Assembly (NCBI RefSeq): GCF_021347895.1
Contig: NC_067128.1
Coordinates: 62,001 to 126,000, forward strand
Length of the DNA: 64,000 nt
DNA from: Acanthochromis polyacanthus
Taxonomy: Eukaryota; Chordata; Actinopteri; Pomacentridae
Reading direction: 5' to 3'
Positions 33,465 through 47,260 of the stretch are shown here, piece after piece; position 1 is the stretch's first letter, and the number at the start of each line of letters is the position of its first letter. The position numbers and the translations under genes were made by a program. Below the pieces are notes generated by a model. That model was not told where the DNA came from, searched no databases, and saw nothing but the letters and a program-made list of their open reading frames with translations.

Positions 33465-34250
33465 CCCGTTAGTTCACAAACAAACGTATGTACAGAAAAA
33501 TGGTCCTACTCCTGTTCCATCTGTAACATCTTCCCTCTGGAGCTTTTACACTAACAGCATCCTATTGGCAATGGAAGCTGAGGAAACAGTTGTGAGCATT
33601 TTGACCAGTGACAATGCTAAGCCTCACATTGCACTTCTGACACATGACAGGGGTCTGTCAATCCTGCGTCGACCTTTCACTGACTGCTACTTCCCTCATC
33701 TGAATCTGATGAACCATCAGGTGGCAAAATTACAGATGTCGCCACTGTTTTTCTTGCAGTGTAAAACATGCCCACAGAAATTACCTGTAAATTAGTAAAC
33801 CTCTGTTGAATTAATCAGTAATACACATTTAATTGTAATATAATGAGTAATAAATATGTTACAGCTTTATATGATTGACTATCTACAGAGTATAGTCCTC
33901 AAAACACAAGTATATGTGGGAGTGATTTAGTGTTTAGGAGCACGTTTCAGGCCATTTGGAGTCGATTGGTAGCGGTTTGTAGTGAAGTTTTTTGAAAAGT
34001 TGTGTGAACTGTAGGTGGTACTAGGATTCGGTCAGAACCCAAAATTTGGGTTAGTCCCAATCCTGTGGATGGGTGCGTGGGCGTTTCCTGCCCCGTCTAA
34101 CCTCCGTCCATTTAATATTTATTGCTGTTCATTTTATTTATCCTTTTAAAAAAAACAAAAAAACAACAACCAACAAAAAATGCTTCAAAAATTGAAAGGT
34201 AGTCCAAAAAGTAAAATTCTGTTTTTAAACCGATAGTCTGCACATTTTGC
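33465..34250. other. No gene seen
   Basis: A 114-codon open frame at 33451-33795 has no recognisable domain, and its start overlaps the LINE fragment end. Not supported as a gene. Confidence 0.45.
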
Positions 34251-34259
34251 TTTTCTTGA

Positions 34260-34560
34260 GAAACTAGCCACAGCCTCATCTACTCATATTTAACTTACAG
34301 CTCTAATTTTTCCACACTACTTCCAGGCTCACCATTCCCCTCAGCCATCTCATCTTCATGATGACTGTCAGACTTTGCTTCATAATCAGCATTTAGAATT
34401 TGCTTGGTCAGCATCTCATTACCACAGCTTCTTTGATCATTTCTTTATTACTTCCTGCTGTCACTACTATTTCAAAATAGCAAGCAATCTCCACCAACTC
34501 TGCCTTCTTACAGGCTTTGAGCACTTCCCAAGTGAGGTTTTCAAATAAACGCCTCCACCG
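34260..34560 (-). pseudogene. Remnant of a retroelement gag N terminus
   Basis: Minus-strand sequence just downstream of the primer site reads a short helix-rich block (LKACKKAELVEIACYFEI) like the SAP-like start of some fish LTR-element Gag proteins, then an acidic tail. Interrupted by stops and one frame change. No further retroelement genes follow. Confidence 0.4.
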
Positions 34561-34661
34561 TGGACTCAATTACTTGTGCAGTAACTTTTTTTTTTTCAGA
34601 AAAAAACCAACCAACTGAAAACCCCCTGAAAAAAACAGGATCAGGATTTTTGCTGATTCAT

Positions 34662-34677
34662 CTCAGACGAGCCCCCA
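34662..34677 (-). promoter_or_regulatory. Retroelement primer binding site, tRNA-Pro type
   Basis: The minus strand reads TGGGGGCTCGTCTGAG, two bases from the LTR border (TGTTAC at 34680 on the plus strand). This closely matches the classical tRNA-Pro primer site. Confidence 0.65.
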
Positions 34678-35025
34678 ATTGTTACATTTTTGCCACCCCT
34701 GGTCTCAGATAAATTCAAAAAACTAAGGTTATTTGTGGGTGAAATGAACAAAAAACTGCATAAACAAACAAAAAATGGGGTCTGTGGTCTAAAAGGGGAT
34801 AGGGTATGGTTAAATACCACTAAATCAACCAAAAGTGGTAGATAAAAAACAAAAACTGAAACCCCTCAAAAGAAAATAACATTCCACAAAACAAAAAGAA
34901 AGAACTGCTGAGTTCTGGGCATTAATGACACAAAGACACTTTGGTTTCTGAAAAGAAGGCTGACTGATGGTGTCAAACCTTCCAGGTTGTCTACCCACAC
35001 CCAACTGAGCATCTGGGAGATCCCT

Positions 35026-35041
35026 CCTTATATCCCCGCCC
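35026..35041 (-). promoter_or_regulatory. TATA box with upstream GC box in LTR
   Basis: Minus strand GGGCGGGGATATAAGG. Transcription would run left through the LTR toward the primer site. Confidence 0.5.
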
Positions 35042-35130
35042 AGCTGATTGGCAACAACGCACAGCCGAGCTCAATCACACAGGTGCAGCAGATTGAGCCT
35101 GATCTCTGAGTCAGGCTGTGACCTTTCTAA

Positions 35131-35743
35131 GGGGCCGTTTATACGAGGACCATCCTAACAGAAAACGCAAAAGTGGCGTCTTGTCATTTCACGTTTAGAC
35201 GAGCGGTTTTGAAGGAAATCTGCGTATATACGGTGACTCCATAGTGTGCGGAATTCGATTGGATATGCATGCCAGGCAGCTAGGTGGCGCTGTGATAAAA
35301 CTCTGCCATGTCTACACGCATGCTTACTGTCTCCCTTTTCGGATCTCCGCCGCGGTAAATGTTCATGAATGGAATCTGTACAGATTCTGTACGTTTGTTG
35401 GTACGACTCCTGTAGTGTACATAGAGCTGCCAGAGTTGCTTGAAGGTAGGAAGGATGGAAATAATCACACATCTTTGTTTACGTCCTTGTACCGGCCGGC
35501 AAACCAAAGCACGTATGTGACGTAATCGCGTACGCGACGTGGTCAGATCTCGGCAAAGTTTTGCGTTTTGCTGTTTAGACGGAAACGTAACGGCGGAGCG
35601 TTTTCTACTTTTCCACTCTGGAGGCCGGTTTCAAATTTTTGCGTTTTCAAGCCCCCAAAACGCCGTCCTCGTATAAACGGTAGGGTGTTTTGTTGAAATA
35701 TTTTACCGTTTTCACCTGCAAGCGTCCTCGTGTAAACGGCCCC
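35131..35743. mobile_element. PIF/Harbinger-type MITE, 613 bp
   Basis: The ends GGGGCCGTTTATACGAGGAC and GTCCTCGTGTAAACGGCCCC are inverted repeats, flanked by TAA on both sides (35128-35130 and 35744-35746). A three-base TWA duplication and GGGCC ends are typical of this superfamily. An internal second copy of the terminal motif lies near 35662. No transposase is encoded. Confidence 0.85.
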
Positions 35744-35746
35744 TAA

Positions 35747-37260
35747 GCCCATAACTGATTGAAAAATAATTTTATTTGAAGCCAAAACTTAAGGTTTAAA
35801 ATTAACCACAACTCATGGAGAAAAAAACTGATGGAAGGAAAGAGTTCGTAGTGAAGGCAAAAAGCATTGGTGGGTGTAGAAGCTAATCTAAAGCAAAAGA
35901 ATAAACCTAATAATAAGTCAAAAATAAAAGGGAAAATTATGCCAAAGAGGTGTGGAATCAAAGCCAAAAGCCAATTGCTGAAATGAAAAATAATTTAATG
36001 AAATCGGGCAATTCTTCCATGGGGTATGAAAGATGGAAAGCCAAAGGTGGATGCACAAATCAAAAATATGTTTAAAAATCAATCAAACAAAAGTTTGACA
36101 CAATTGGAAAAACAGAAATTAAAGCCCTAGAACTAATGCACAATTATGTATAAGAAACACTTACCGTAAATTATATACTTATCTGAATCCGGACCAGGGA
36201 GAAAACCTGAAAAAAAAAAAAAAACCTGAAAAAAACAAACACAAAATTCAAATGCGGAAAACCTGCAAAAAAAGAGAAAAAAAACAGTTCGTATGAAGGC
36301 AAAAAGTACAAAACCAAATTAGGAACAATTGGAAACATAAAACAGCAGAGACATGAAAATTTGAACGAAGGAAAGGGGGCGGAGACACAGGGGTATATAA
36401 AGAAGGACAGCCACAGGAAGCTCATTTCAGGATAAATTCTGAAGGGGAAGCAGCTCAGAAGGGAACGGGTGACAAATACCTGATGAAGGCATAATAGAGG
36501 CCAAAACATAACGCTATGGGCACCCAGGAAAGGCCTATTATAGGATGATAACATTAAACAGGTAAAATATAGGGTTTTATTTTATTAAACATAAAAGAAT
36601 GTATATTAAATAAAAAAATTAAGAAAAACCATTAATTCATGTATACAAAGCCTAAAGAGCAAACTGATGAGGGCAAGTAGAGCCTGGGTGGGGTGCCCCT
36701 CAGAGGGATGGCCCGTGCACCTCCAGCCCCTCAGGGAGCTTTATAGCTTCCAGGGGGCCGGTGCCCTCTGTAATGGAGGGCATTCCCCTACACCTAACCC
36801 TTTAATTAATATATAACAAAGGCGAAATCAGCATAAAAACCCAAGTAAGGGATTAAATATAGCTGAAATAAAGAATCCATAGATGGGTAGAAATTCATAT
36901 GCTTAAAAGAGTAATTTAAAAATCTGAAAACGGGTTTAACCCGTTAAACTTCAGTGTACCGCCGGTGGTACACCTACTAATTTGCATAGGAATTTAAAGA
37001 ATGTCCGACGGCTGCAAACACGATTTTTTTTTTTTGTCTGCTAGTCCGCTCAAAAATGACACCAACCACTCATGGTGTCACTACTTAAGCTTCATGCATT
37101 TTTTTTCTTCTTTGTGACTTTGACCATCACCTGCCCTCATGGCAAATTAACCTATCATGTTTATTTCAAGCTGTTTCCTACATTATGCCATTGAGGGCTG
37201 TGCACACCCAAGTGAAACATAAAACAAACACAGGACAGACAGAAAGGTGAGGCATAGACA
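35747..37260. other. Unassigned repeat-rich stretch
   Basis: Contains a plus-strand TATA-like gtatataaag (about 36393), a block cctgatgaaggcataataga that resembles a motif seen in some LINE or Penelope-like fish repeats, and at about 36956 TTAA followed by cccgttaaacttcagtg, which could be a piggyBac end without a visible partner. No gene supported. Confidence 0.35.
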
Positions 37261-37639
37261 GTGTTCTAAGAGAAAAGGTGCATTTTATTTGTTTGTGCTC
37301 TTTAATTCACACCTTAAAACCAGTTACAAATCTAAGACCCTTCACAAACACCAGATACGACAAAATCCCAACTGGATCAATCATGAAGATGTCAGGAGGC
37401 CACAAGAAGGATAGATAGAGCAGAGTGAGATCCACAGACACTAACCCAGCAACCTCCACTGACTCAGCAACCGGAGGAACACACTCTATTGAGTTTTGGT
37501 AGGTGCCGGTGTGGTGGGTCTGGCATGCATGAAAACCTCCACCAAAAGGAGGGAGCTGTCCCCTCCAGCCCAAGGAGGTCCACACAGCCCCCCCGCAGGA
37601 GCCACCAAGCGGAGACCCAGCCCAGGAGCCCGGAGTGAC

Positions 37640-37660
37640 CCCCCCCCCCCCCCCCCCCCG
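37640..37660. repeat. Poly-C tract
   Basis: A homopolymer of about 20 C in the GC-rich L1 3' region; its length is likely unreliable. Confidence 0.85.
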
Positions 37661-38389
37661 ACACAGCCAGAACCCCAAGGCCTGCGCAGCAGAACGGGTC
37701 ATAGCACACCCCCACGGCGGTCCACAGCCCCACTTCCCCCACCCATGGCCACCCCCATGAAGAAAACACGACAGGTGGCCCAGCCTGACCGGGCGACCCA
37801 GACGACTGCCGGGCCGCCACCCACGACATTTTTAGTCGCAAATGGCGACCCGGCGGACACCCAAACCAGGCGCCCGACCGACGCCCCCCCATGGATGCAG
37901 CCACCCAGCACGACGCCCCTGCGGCGACCTGGCGCCCGCCCAAACAGAGTGCTGCCCGGGGAACAAGGCCAACCACGTCGAGCCACAGGGGACAGCACCT
38001 GGAAGATTAGCCAAGCATGCAGTAACACCAAGCTAGCCATTCATGCATATAGACAGAGGATCCTGGGGAGTTGTTGACTGTAAGTTGTCGTCGATACGGC
38101 CCGCTCGATCCTGCTGACAGCGACTGGGTTCCTAACTGAAGAAATCATTAGTTACACAATGCCAAAGTACATAAGCAGCAACATATATTGGGGTGATGTG
38201 GTGGCTCTCGCTAACAGGCAGAGTCAGGTTACCAGGTTTAAGTTAAGGGAGTTAACATACGGAGACCATGTTTGTATAAAATTTAACAACTGATTTTTAT
38301 TTGAAGCAGAGATTTTCTCCATTGAAATGTGATTTTTTAGGAGGTTGAACCAGAGGTTAATGTTCAGAGATTGCTTATTTTTCCAGGTG

Positions 38390-38690
38390 TGACGGCCCTC
38401 TACTGGTGCTAGTTGGCCTCTACTACTGTTCATGTGTGTTAAGGTGGACTGGAGGAGGCGCTGGTGGCGTTCTGGGGACCTGGCAACACTTCCGGCGGGC
38501 CTCTTTAAAAGCCGGCTTCCGCTGTGTTTCAGTGCGGGCGAGCGGCAGGGAGAGCGGCAAGGACGTGTTGGTTCTCTCCGTCGGCTCCTGGATGGAGTCG
38601 ACCGCCCGGGTTGCTTTCCATCCTTCGCCACACATACGTCATGCTACGCCGTTTTTCTTTATTTAGATTATGTGTTCATGTTCATTTTTA
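38390..38690 (+). mobile_element. Insert in L1, possible solo LTR
   Basis: About 300 bases of non-L1 sequence start with tgtgacggccctctactgg and include cctctttaaaagccggc, a TATA-like promoter context. It separates two contiguous L1 ORF2 pieces. The terminal CA and target duplication were not identified, so the class is tentative. Confidence 0.35.
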
Positions 38691-38966
38691 ACTTGTAGAT
38701 AATGTAAAAAGTTCCCATTTTTTATTTTGTATTTTTGAAGCAAGTTTGTATATGACATGAACGTATTATCTGAGAAGAGGTGGTGGAGATGTGTGATTCC
38801 ATTCTGCTCCCAAACAGCTAAATGGAGCGGCTGATTGTTAACTTGAAAATCAGGGTTGTACCAAATGGGAGAAAACTTACAGGGCTCCAATTTAGAGTTT
38901 GTAATTTCTAATGCCTTCCACCAAGCGGTCAAGGTGGAGGAAATCATTGGGTTTTTAAAACAGTTA

Positions 38967-40603
<1,637 letters not shown>

Positions 40604-40650
<47 letters not shown>
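40604..40650. repeat. TA microsatellite
   Basis: About 20 TA units directly beside the Tc1 right end. Confidence 0.9.
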
Positions 40651-40651
<1 letters not shown>

Positions 40652-40654
40652 GCA

Positions 40655-42395
40655 GTGGGCAGGTCTGTTTGACCTGTGATGGGGTTAGGCGTCCCAGCCA
40701 CCACGAGTCTCCCTGTCTAAGTGAGCATGCCACATAGACAGTACGTTATTGTAGGGCCTGTCTACCTACGCATGTAAAGCCTGGACCCGGCAGACTGCGT
40801 GGAGGAAACCACTAGACTGGTTCAACGGGCATGAAGGTGGGCCCAGCAAAGCGTTGTGGAGCGCAAGTAGGGCACAGTGAGACACGTAGAACACTGTGGT
40901 CATCCACTGCATCCCGACCCATCTCCAGCCGTCTTGACTCTGTCTTGCCACTGGATTCAGATGGGCTGGGACGAGAGAGTGAGTCAGACGACATTGCGCA
41001 ACTCTCCCTCACTTTAATCAAACTCACGCGCAAGTCATCTTCACCACCCCCCACTCTTTTCCCCTCTTCCCCCCACCACCTACTCTCCCCAAGTCCTGTG
41101 GCGATGGGCGAGCGACGAAGCAGCAGGTGTGGATACACTGGGAGCTGTAGTCGCAGACCTGCACACAGGCGGTTCAGGCCATAGGGTCGTCTCTTCTCTG
41201 GACCGAGACAGCAGAAAGATTCGGCAGCCCCCTGAACGACTGAGCAGCCCTCTCTAGGATCGCACTGCTCACCTCCATAGCATGAGGAGCGGACTAGAAA
41301 AGGTGTCCCAAACATTGTCTGTCTCAAATCACCCTGGCCAGCAGACCGCGGTTGGCGGGGATCCCATTGCAGCGGTACGAATAACAAGAAGAAAAGAACC
41401 AGGATACACCCGATCAACTTTGGCGCATGGAACGTGCGCACGCTTATGGACGACGCCAAGGCCAACAGACCACAGAGGAGAACTGCACTTGTTGCAAAGG
41501 AACTGGGCAGATACAACGTGGACATTGCAGCACTGAGTGAGACACGCCTTGCAGAAGAAGGACAGCTTAGAGAGAGAGGAGCCGGCTATACATTCTTCTG
41601 GAGCGGACGAGCCGCCAACGAACGGCGAGAAGCAGGGGTTGGCTTTGTAGTGAAGAACAAGCTAGTCAGTAAGCTGAGCAGCCTCCCACAAGGTGTCAAC
41701 GACCGTCTCATGACCCTGAAACTACCCCTCTCTGGAGGCAAGCAGGCAACCATTATCAGTGCTTACGCACCCACGATGACCAACCCTGACGACCTCAAGA
41801 ACAAATTCTACGAGGATCTACACTCTCTCGCAGCCGCTGTCCCTAAGTCGGAGAAGCTGATCATCCTCGGCGACCTCAACGCCCGTGTAGGCTCCGACCA
41901 CTCGACATGGGAGAACGTCATTGGGAGGAACGGCATTGGAAGCTGCAACAGCAACGGCCTCCTCCTCCTGCAGTTCTGTGCTGAGCATGAACTCTTGATC
42001 ACCAACACAGTTTTCCGCCTCCCTGCACGCAACAGGACATCATGGATGCACCCGCGATCAAAACACTGGCATCTGATAGACTACGTCATCGTTAGGCAAA
42101 GGGACAGGCAGGATGTTCGAGTGACCAAGTCCATGTGTGGCGCTGACTGCTGGACTGACCACCGACTGATCATCTCAAAGATGAAGATCAGAGTTCTCCC
42201 GAAGCGGCGACCCCAGGGAAAACCAGCACCCAAGCGACCTCATGTGTCGAAGCTGAAGAAGCCTTCAGTCAGTGCTGAGTTGACCGACACCATGGAGGAG
42301 CGCGCACAGCACATCCAGGTCTCAGATGACGTGGAAGACAGCTGGACCTCCTTTCGTGACACCGTGTATGCAGCAGCCTATGAAACCCTCGGCCC
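40655..42395 (+). mobile_element. Non-LTR retrotransposon 5' part, interrupted
   Basis: GC-balanced 5' leader followed by an endonuclease frame, cut at 42395 by an LTR element. Such fragments are often annotated in fish as craniofacial development protein 2-like. No RT portion is present on the other side within the window. Confidence 0.75.
41434..42395 (+). pseudogene. LINE AP endonuclease domain
   Basis: AP-like endonuclease that would nick target DNA. Visible blocks: ALSETRLAEE (Glu), IISAYAPT, ILGDLNARVGSD (Asp, Asn), HLIDYVIV and TDHRLIISK (the Asp-His pair). About 320 residues remain open. The frame then runs into the LTR sequence after YETLGP, so the protein is broken. The upstream FGAWNVRTL block begins just before the first Met. 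Confidence 0.8.
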
Positions 42396-42779
42396 TGTAG
42401 CGGTACTACGTTATGATTTATTGCTCTCGTTATTAATAATTGGGGCACCACCCTAGATCTCTAGGGAAAAAAATAATATTAATAAAAAAATTAATATTCA
42501 TAAAAATTTTGATCAATCTCATATCAAAAAGTCTTGAATCCTCGTTTAAATTGACCACATTCTACACAAAGAAACACAAGACTGTAATTTGGTCTAAAAT
42601 GAGGTATTTATTAACTACACTGCAAAAAAGCTAACTTGTATTTTTTGGCCTAAAACAGTAATTTATGTTGGTAAAACTTAAAAATATAAATTATTGATAT
42701 TCAAGATAATAATCTGAGTTAGCACAACAAAGCAAGACAGTTGTATGTTCCAAAATAATTTGGTGAGTTGTTAACACTT

Positions 42780-42954
42780 AAATCTTTACGTTGTGGTTCA
42801 ATACAAGGGACAACAGTTCTGCCAACTCATTTTTCTTTGTTGTGAAATGCGGGAAAGCCAACTTTCCGAGTTGACATTTTTCACTTGAAGTATTCTGGCG
42901 GTGTGCTGCTGCAAGGAGCTGGAGTGCTGCTGTCTCGGGCTGAAGTCCGCACAG
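42780..42954 (+). promoter_or_regulatory. Putative 5' non-coding exon of EnSpm transposase gene
   Basis: A stretch ending gtccgcacag|gtaagt, a strong donor, 1.25 kb before the transposase acceptor at 44203. Probably the promoter-proximal leader exon. The start is a guess. Confidence 0.4.
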
Positions 42955-44203
42955 GTAAGTTTTAAACAACTTTTAATTTAATTTATTTTAACGTTAAATC
43001 ATACGGGAATTTTATTTTGAGTTGTGTCGTAATGGAGAAAGTGACCTACACATTTTCAACATTTAAACACACGGCTTTTCAGTCCTTAGCAGTTAGCTGC
43101 TAACTGATGCTAGCAAGGCCACGGCAGTTAAGCCAGTAACATTAGCTTGTTTGGGCAAATCCTATTCAAATATGACAGCATGGTATCTTCTGACTGGTTG
43201 GTATTGTGTTAATTCATGCTCAACTCAAAATTGTGGTCTCAACGTCAGCCGAAACTTTATCTCATCTTTCATAAATGTTGAAGATGTTATTAGACAGGGT
43301 AATAACAGTCATGCTCGGTCTCTGCTCCCAGACAGCAGCAGGTGAGCAGGCTGTTACGTGGGGACAGAGAGAACCGAGCTCGACACATGCTGCGGCTCAA
43401 TCCACTGTGTAGTAAGTTAGATATAGGCAGACATAGGTGGGCATGTAAAAAATATTCACTTCAGCAATGCTTTCCCTCAGGTATGTTTATGGGGATGTGA
43501 CGGTCAGACCATCGACTGTGTGTGTGTGTGTCCGCACGTGTGTATGTGGGGTGCGTTCGCAGAGAGACGGCAGAAGGGTGGGGGCCCTGTGATTATCGAA
43601 TAGTATTTTTGCTTGAAATGCACATCCCTACTTCTTAATGTTTAATGTTACGTCAGACTGAGTTAAATAAATCACCATACTACTGTGATTTAAGTATTAA
43701 AATAATAAGATGTAGGGCAATTCATATCAGATTCAATATCATCATAATAGTGTAGTGGCAGGAAAGGCCAATTCACCTGTAGCCTGTCAATTATTGTGTT
43801 GGTCATACTATACCGAGACCCATAAGTTACTGTGTATCTGTGGATTCAAAAAAGTTTAAGTTAAATTTTTAATTTTGAATTTCCATTCCTCGTCCTGGTT
43901 ATACTGAATCATGGTGTTTGAAAACGTTGAAATGCATGTATTTGGCTCAATTTTATATTGACTGCTGACTTATGTGACTGTCCGGGTTTGTTGAGTAGTC
44001 TCCCTAATTACTAAGTTAATTGAAATTCATCTTCACAACAGCAAAATGTTTTAAAAATTAAAAATTAGAATATTATATTGTTAGTCTTGTCAACTATAGT
44101 CTCTAGTCTATTGTTTACATGATTGTCATTAAATTGATAACATGTTAAAATTCTTCCCAACTGCTTTGCTAATTCCCAGCAAATTCTCATCTTTGTTTTT
44201 CAG

Positions 44204-46840
44204 ACTGAAATGAATGCAGTGCAAATTGTGCAAGTTTGCCCATGCCGTTGAAGCTGTTCTGCTGAAACACTATCGACTGCATCACAGAGGTTCAACCTGG
44301 CCTTGCATCCACAGGGACTGCTGTTGCACTTTTAGAACCATTAGTGCTTTGAAATCACATCTTTCAAGATTGCACAGGACTGTCCAAAGGCAAGACAACT
44401 TAACATTTCAGTGCTGGTTGTGTGAATACAAGGACATTTGCTGTAAAAAGAAAGTATTAATTCATTTGCATTATCACCTTAGACGCAGAGAGATAGTGTG
44501 TTGCCCATTTGTAGGGTGCGGCTTTAAAACCAACCGCCTTAATAGTTTTACTGGACATACATCACGGGCTCATAAAAAACATAATCTTAGAGATTTTTTG
44601 ACACCAGTCAGGGTTGTTAGCGATTTTCAGTCTAATGACACAGACCAGCCATGTAATGTTGATCCTGAAGCTGGCGTTTCACTGAGAAGTAGTCCGAGAT
44701 TAGATTCCACAGAAAAAAGCTGAACCTGATTGTGTTCACAATGTAGACTCTGAAGTACTTGAGCACAGATTAGCTTCTCTTTTTCTTTGCATGCCTTGTC
44801 TGCTACATGTGTCGAAACATGCAATACAGGCAATTATAGATGAATTTAATGATATTTTGTCCCTTTCCAAGTTTCATACAACTGAAATTCTCAAGGAGGT
44901 ATTTGCGAAACATGATATTGAAGTTGAGGAAGAAGTTATTCAAGAGATAAGTAACACTGTGTTCGAAAAAAATCCAGTACTTGTTACCACATCAGAAAAA
45001 GGTACATTATCAACAGATTATAGGAGAAACAAATATTTCAGGGAGCATTTCTCTATCATTGAACCAACTGAGTTATTGTATGACCGGACTTCAAGAAAAG
45101 CCTTTGTTTATGTTTCTGTGAATCAGGTTATTGAGCTTTTATTGAACAGAGCAGAGTTTCTTGAAAAAATTGTTTTCAGTGAAGAGTCTATTCCAGGGTT
45201 TTACAAGACTTTTCAAGATGGTTCTTACTTTAAGAAAAATTTTGGAGGTCTATACATAGATGATTTTGAGTTGTGTAACCCGTTAGGCACGTCAAAGAAA
45301 ATTCATAAAATAACAGCTGTTTACTGGATTATTCTTAATTTACCCTCAAAGTTTCGTTCCACTTTACACTCAATTCATCTAGCTCTTCTTGGAAAGACTT
45401 GTGATGTTAAGCAGTTTGGTTTTGAAAAGTTTTTCAGTCCTTTAATTAAGGATTTAAAGTCACTGGAACAAACAGGGATCTTTGTGCAAACTCTTAACAA
45501 CTACGTAAAAGGTTCAGCATTTTGTGTCTGTGCAGACAGTTTAGGAGCTCATGCACTTGCCGGTTTTCAGGAGAATTTCAATGTAAAGAATTTTTGTAGA
45601 TTTTGTTTAACAAATCGGGGTGAAATAGCAACTACTGCAATTTCTGATTTTCAGCTATGCTCCAGAGAACAGCACGATACATGTCTGCTAAAACTTCGTC
45701 TTGAAAATGTTCCACATGTAAATGGTGTTAAAAATGAATGTGTTTTAAGTAAGCATCTGTCATATTTTCACCCTGTCACTGGCTTCCCCCCAGACATATT
45801 ACATGATTTTTTTGAAGGTGTTATACCTGTTGAACTGTCTTTATGCCTGAAAAACTTTATTTCAAAAGGCTATATTACTTTGGACAGACTGAATAGCCTA
45901 ATCAATTCATTTCCATACAAATATTCTGACAGGGTGAATAAAACCAAAGGCAGTTTCTAAAGCAAATCTTGAAAAGGGCAGCATAGGTGGCAATGGCCAC
46001 AAAAATTGGTCTTTATTACGATTCCTCCCTCTTCTCATCGGGAAGAGTGTGCCAGAACAAGAACCTGCATGGGAAATACTGATGGACCTCAAAGAAATAG
46101 TCGAAATTGTTGTCTCACCTGTTATTTCAGAGGAAATCTTGCACTACCTGGAGGTCAAGTTGTCTGATCACAGAAGCCTGCTCACAGACACTTTTCCTGA
46201 TTTTAGCTTGCGCCCAAAGCACCACTTTGCTGACCATTATCCTTACCTTCTACGCTGTTTTGGTCCATTGGTGGAATTATGGACGATGAGGTTTGAATCC
46301 AAACACAGCTTCTTCAAGAAGACCATGCATGATGTTCAAAACTTTAAAAATGTACTCCTCACGCTGTCCGTAAAACACCAACAGATGATGGCATGCCAGT
46401 TTGATAGCCAGAGTCTTTTCAAGCCAATGTTACATGTGGAGAAAGTAACTGACATCAAAATATCTTCTTTGGATGCTGACCTGCACACAGTGATTAAGAG
46501 AAAGTATCCACATCTTGAAACTGTGTCCCTTTCTAAAGACATTTATTTTCATGGGACCCGATATGTGGAGGGTATGATTCTGTCATCTGGACACTGCAGT
46601 GGTCTGCCAGAATTCTACAAAATCGTGACCATAGTGGTTAACCCTGAAAAAGTAGCCTTTGTTGGCAAAAAGCTCACATCTTGGTACCTCGAACATTTTA
46701 GGTCTTTTGAGCTTGTGGAGAGCATCTACGCAGACACTGAAATTTTTGATCCTCAGGCTCTCAACCACTATCATCCATTGGTTGCATACACAGTGGGAGG
46801 GAAGGTGCTGGTGACTCCAAAAGTGTGCCTGCTCCATTGA
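44204..46840 (+). pseudogene. EnSpm transposase, zinc-finger plus TNP2-like
   Basis: After acceptor ctttgtttttcag, ATG at 44214. Three C2H2-type fingers come first (MQCKLCKFAHAVEAVLLKHY, PCIHRDCCCTFRTISALKSH, CCPFVGCGFKTNRLNSF). The transposase core follows: AFCVCADSLGAHALAGF and FHPVTGFPPDILHDFFEGVI are the Asp-bearing blocks, with RPKHHFADHYPYLLR later. Two frameshifts break it: an extra A in the A-run at 44713-44718, and one near 45941-45944 (gaataaaacc). Otherwise open to 46840. The transposase would bind and cut the CACTG ends. Confidence 0.85.
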
Positions 46841-46849
46841 AGTGACACA

Positions 46850-47245
46850 GAATGGCAAGTGAACCCCGATTAAATGTTGCTCTAGCACACTCTCATTCTG
46901 ACCCTCCCATTGCTCCCATTCAAGCAAGATGCAGTCTGTCATATTATTTTGATATTTTTTTCTGTTTTACTTACTGAGTTGATTTCCTGATTCGTTTCAC
47001 TTGTGTCTTGTTTCGTTTACCAGTGTCCTGTTTGACACCCCCAGCTGGACCAGCGTGCTCTGCTTATGGACATTGTTTTTTGTATTTATATTGGATCTGC
47101 TTACTAGAACGACATAAACATTTATAATAATAGATTGCTTTGCAGGTAGAACTAACACCGTCTAAAAACTTGTTACATTATTTATAAATTTAACTTGTCT
47201 TGTTTCATACCCTTTGTAACTTAACTCTTCTGTGTTTTATCCTTG
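46850..47245. other. Spacer between EnSpm genes
   Basis: Contains 3' trailing sequence of the transposase gene and the intron end before the second gene; no coding exon seen. Confidence 0.5.
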
Positions 47246-47260
47246 TTTTTTGTGACACAG

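Larger units (their letters stand above)
34680..36160 (-). mobile_element. LTR of a tRNA-Pro-primed retroelement
   Basis: The left border is TGTTAC next to the primer site. A minus-strand TATA-like ATATAAGG at about 35026-35033 has a GC box beside it, as expected for an LTR promoter. A Harbinger MITE is inserted at 35131-35743. The right border is not defined; the coordinate given is approximate. Confidence 0.45.
37265..38966 (-). mobile_element. L1-clade LINE 3' part
   Basis: Minus-strand ORF2 C-terminal sequence is present at 38966-38690 (WWKALEITNSKLEPCKFSPI, GITHLHHLFSDNTFMSY) and resumes at 38388-38224 (NINLWFNLLKNHISMEKI, FIQTWSPYVNSLNLN). A GC-rich 3' UTR at 38080-37490, with a run of 18-20 C, follows, then an AATAAA near 37286. 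The 5' side is cut by the Tc1 element at 38967. A 300-bp insert interrupts ORF2. Confidence 0.75.

Noticed and set aside
33451..33795. 114-codon plus-strand open frame
   Set aside because: No domain, no splice or promoter context, and its start lies in the end of an antisense LINE fragment.
36171..36554. Phe-rich minus-strand frame
   Set aside because: Composition follows the A-rich plus strand; no recognisable motif.
37307..38077. Several GC-rich open frames on both strands
   Set aside because: They overlap each other and the poly-C run, and follow L1 coding sequence as a 3' UTR would.
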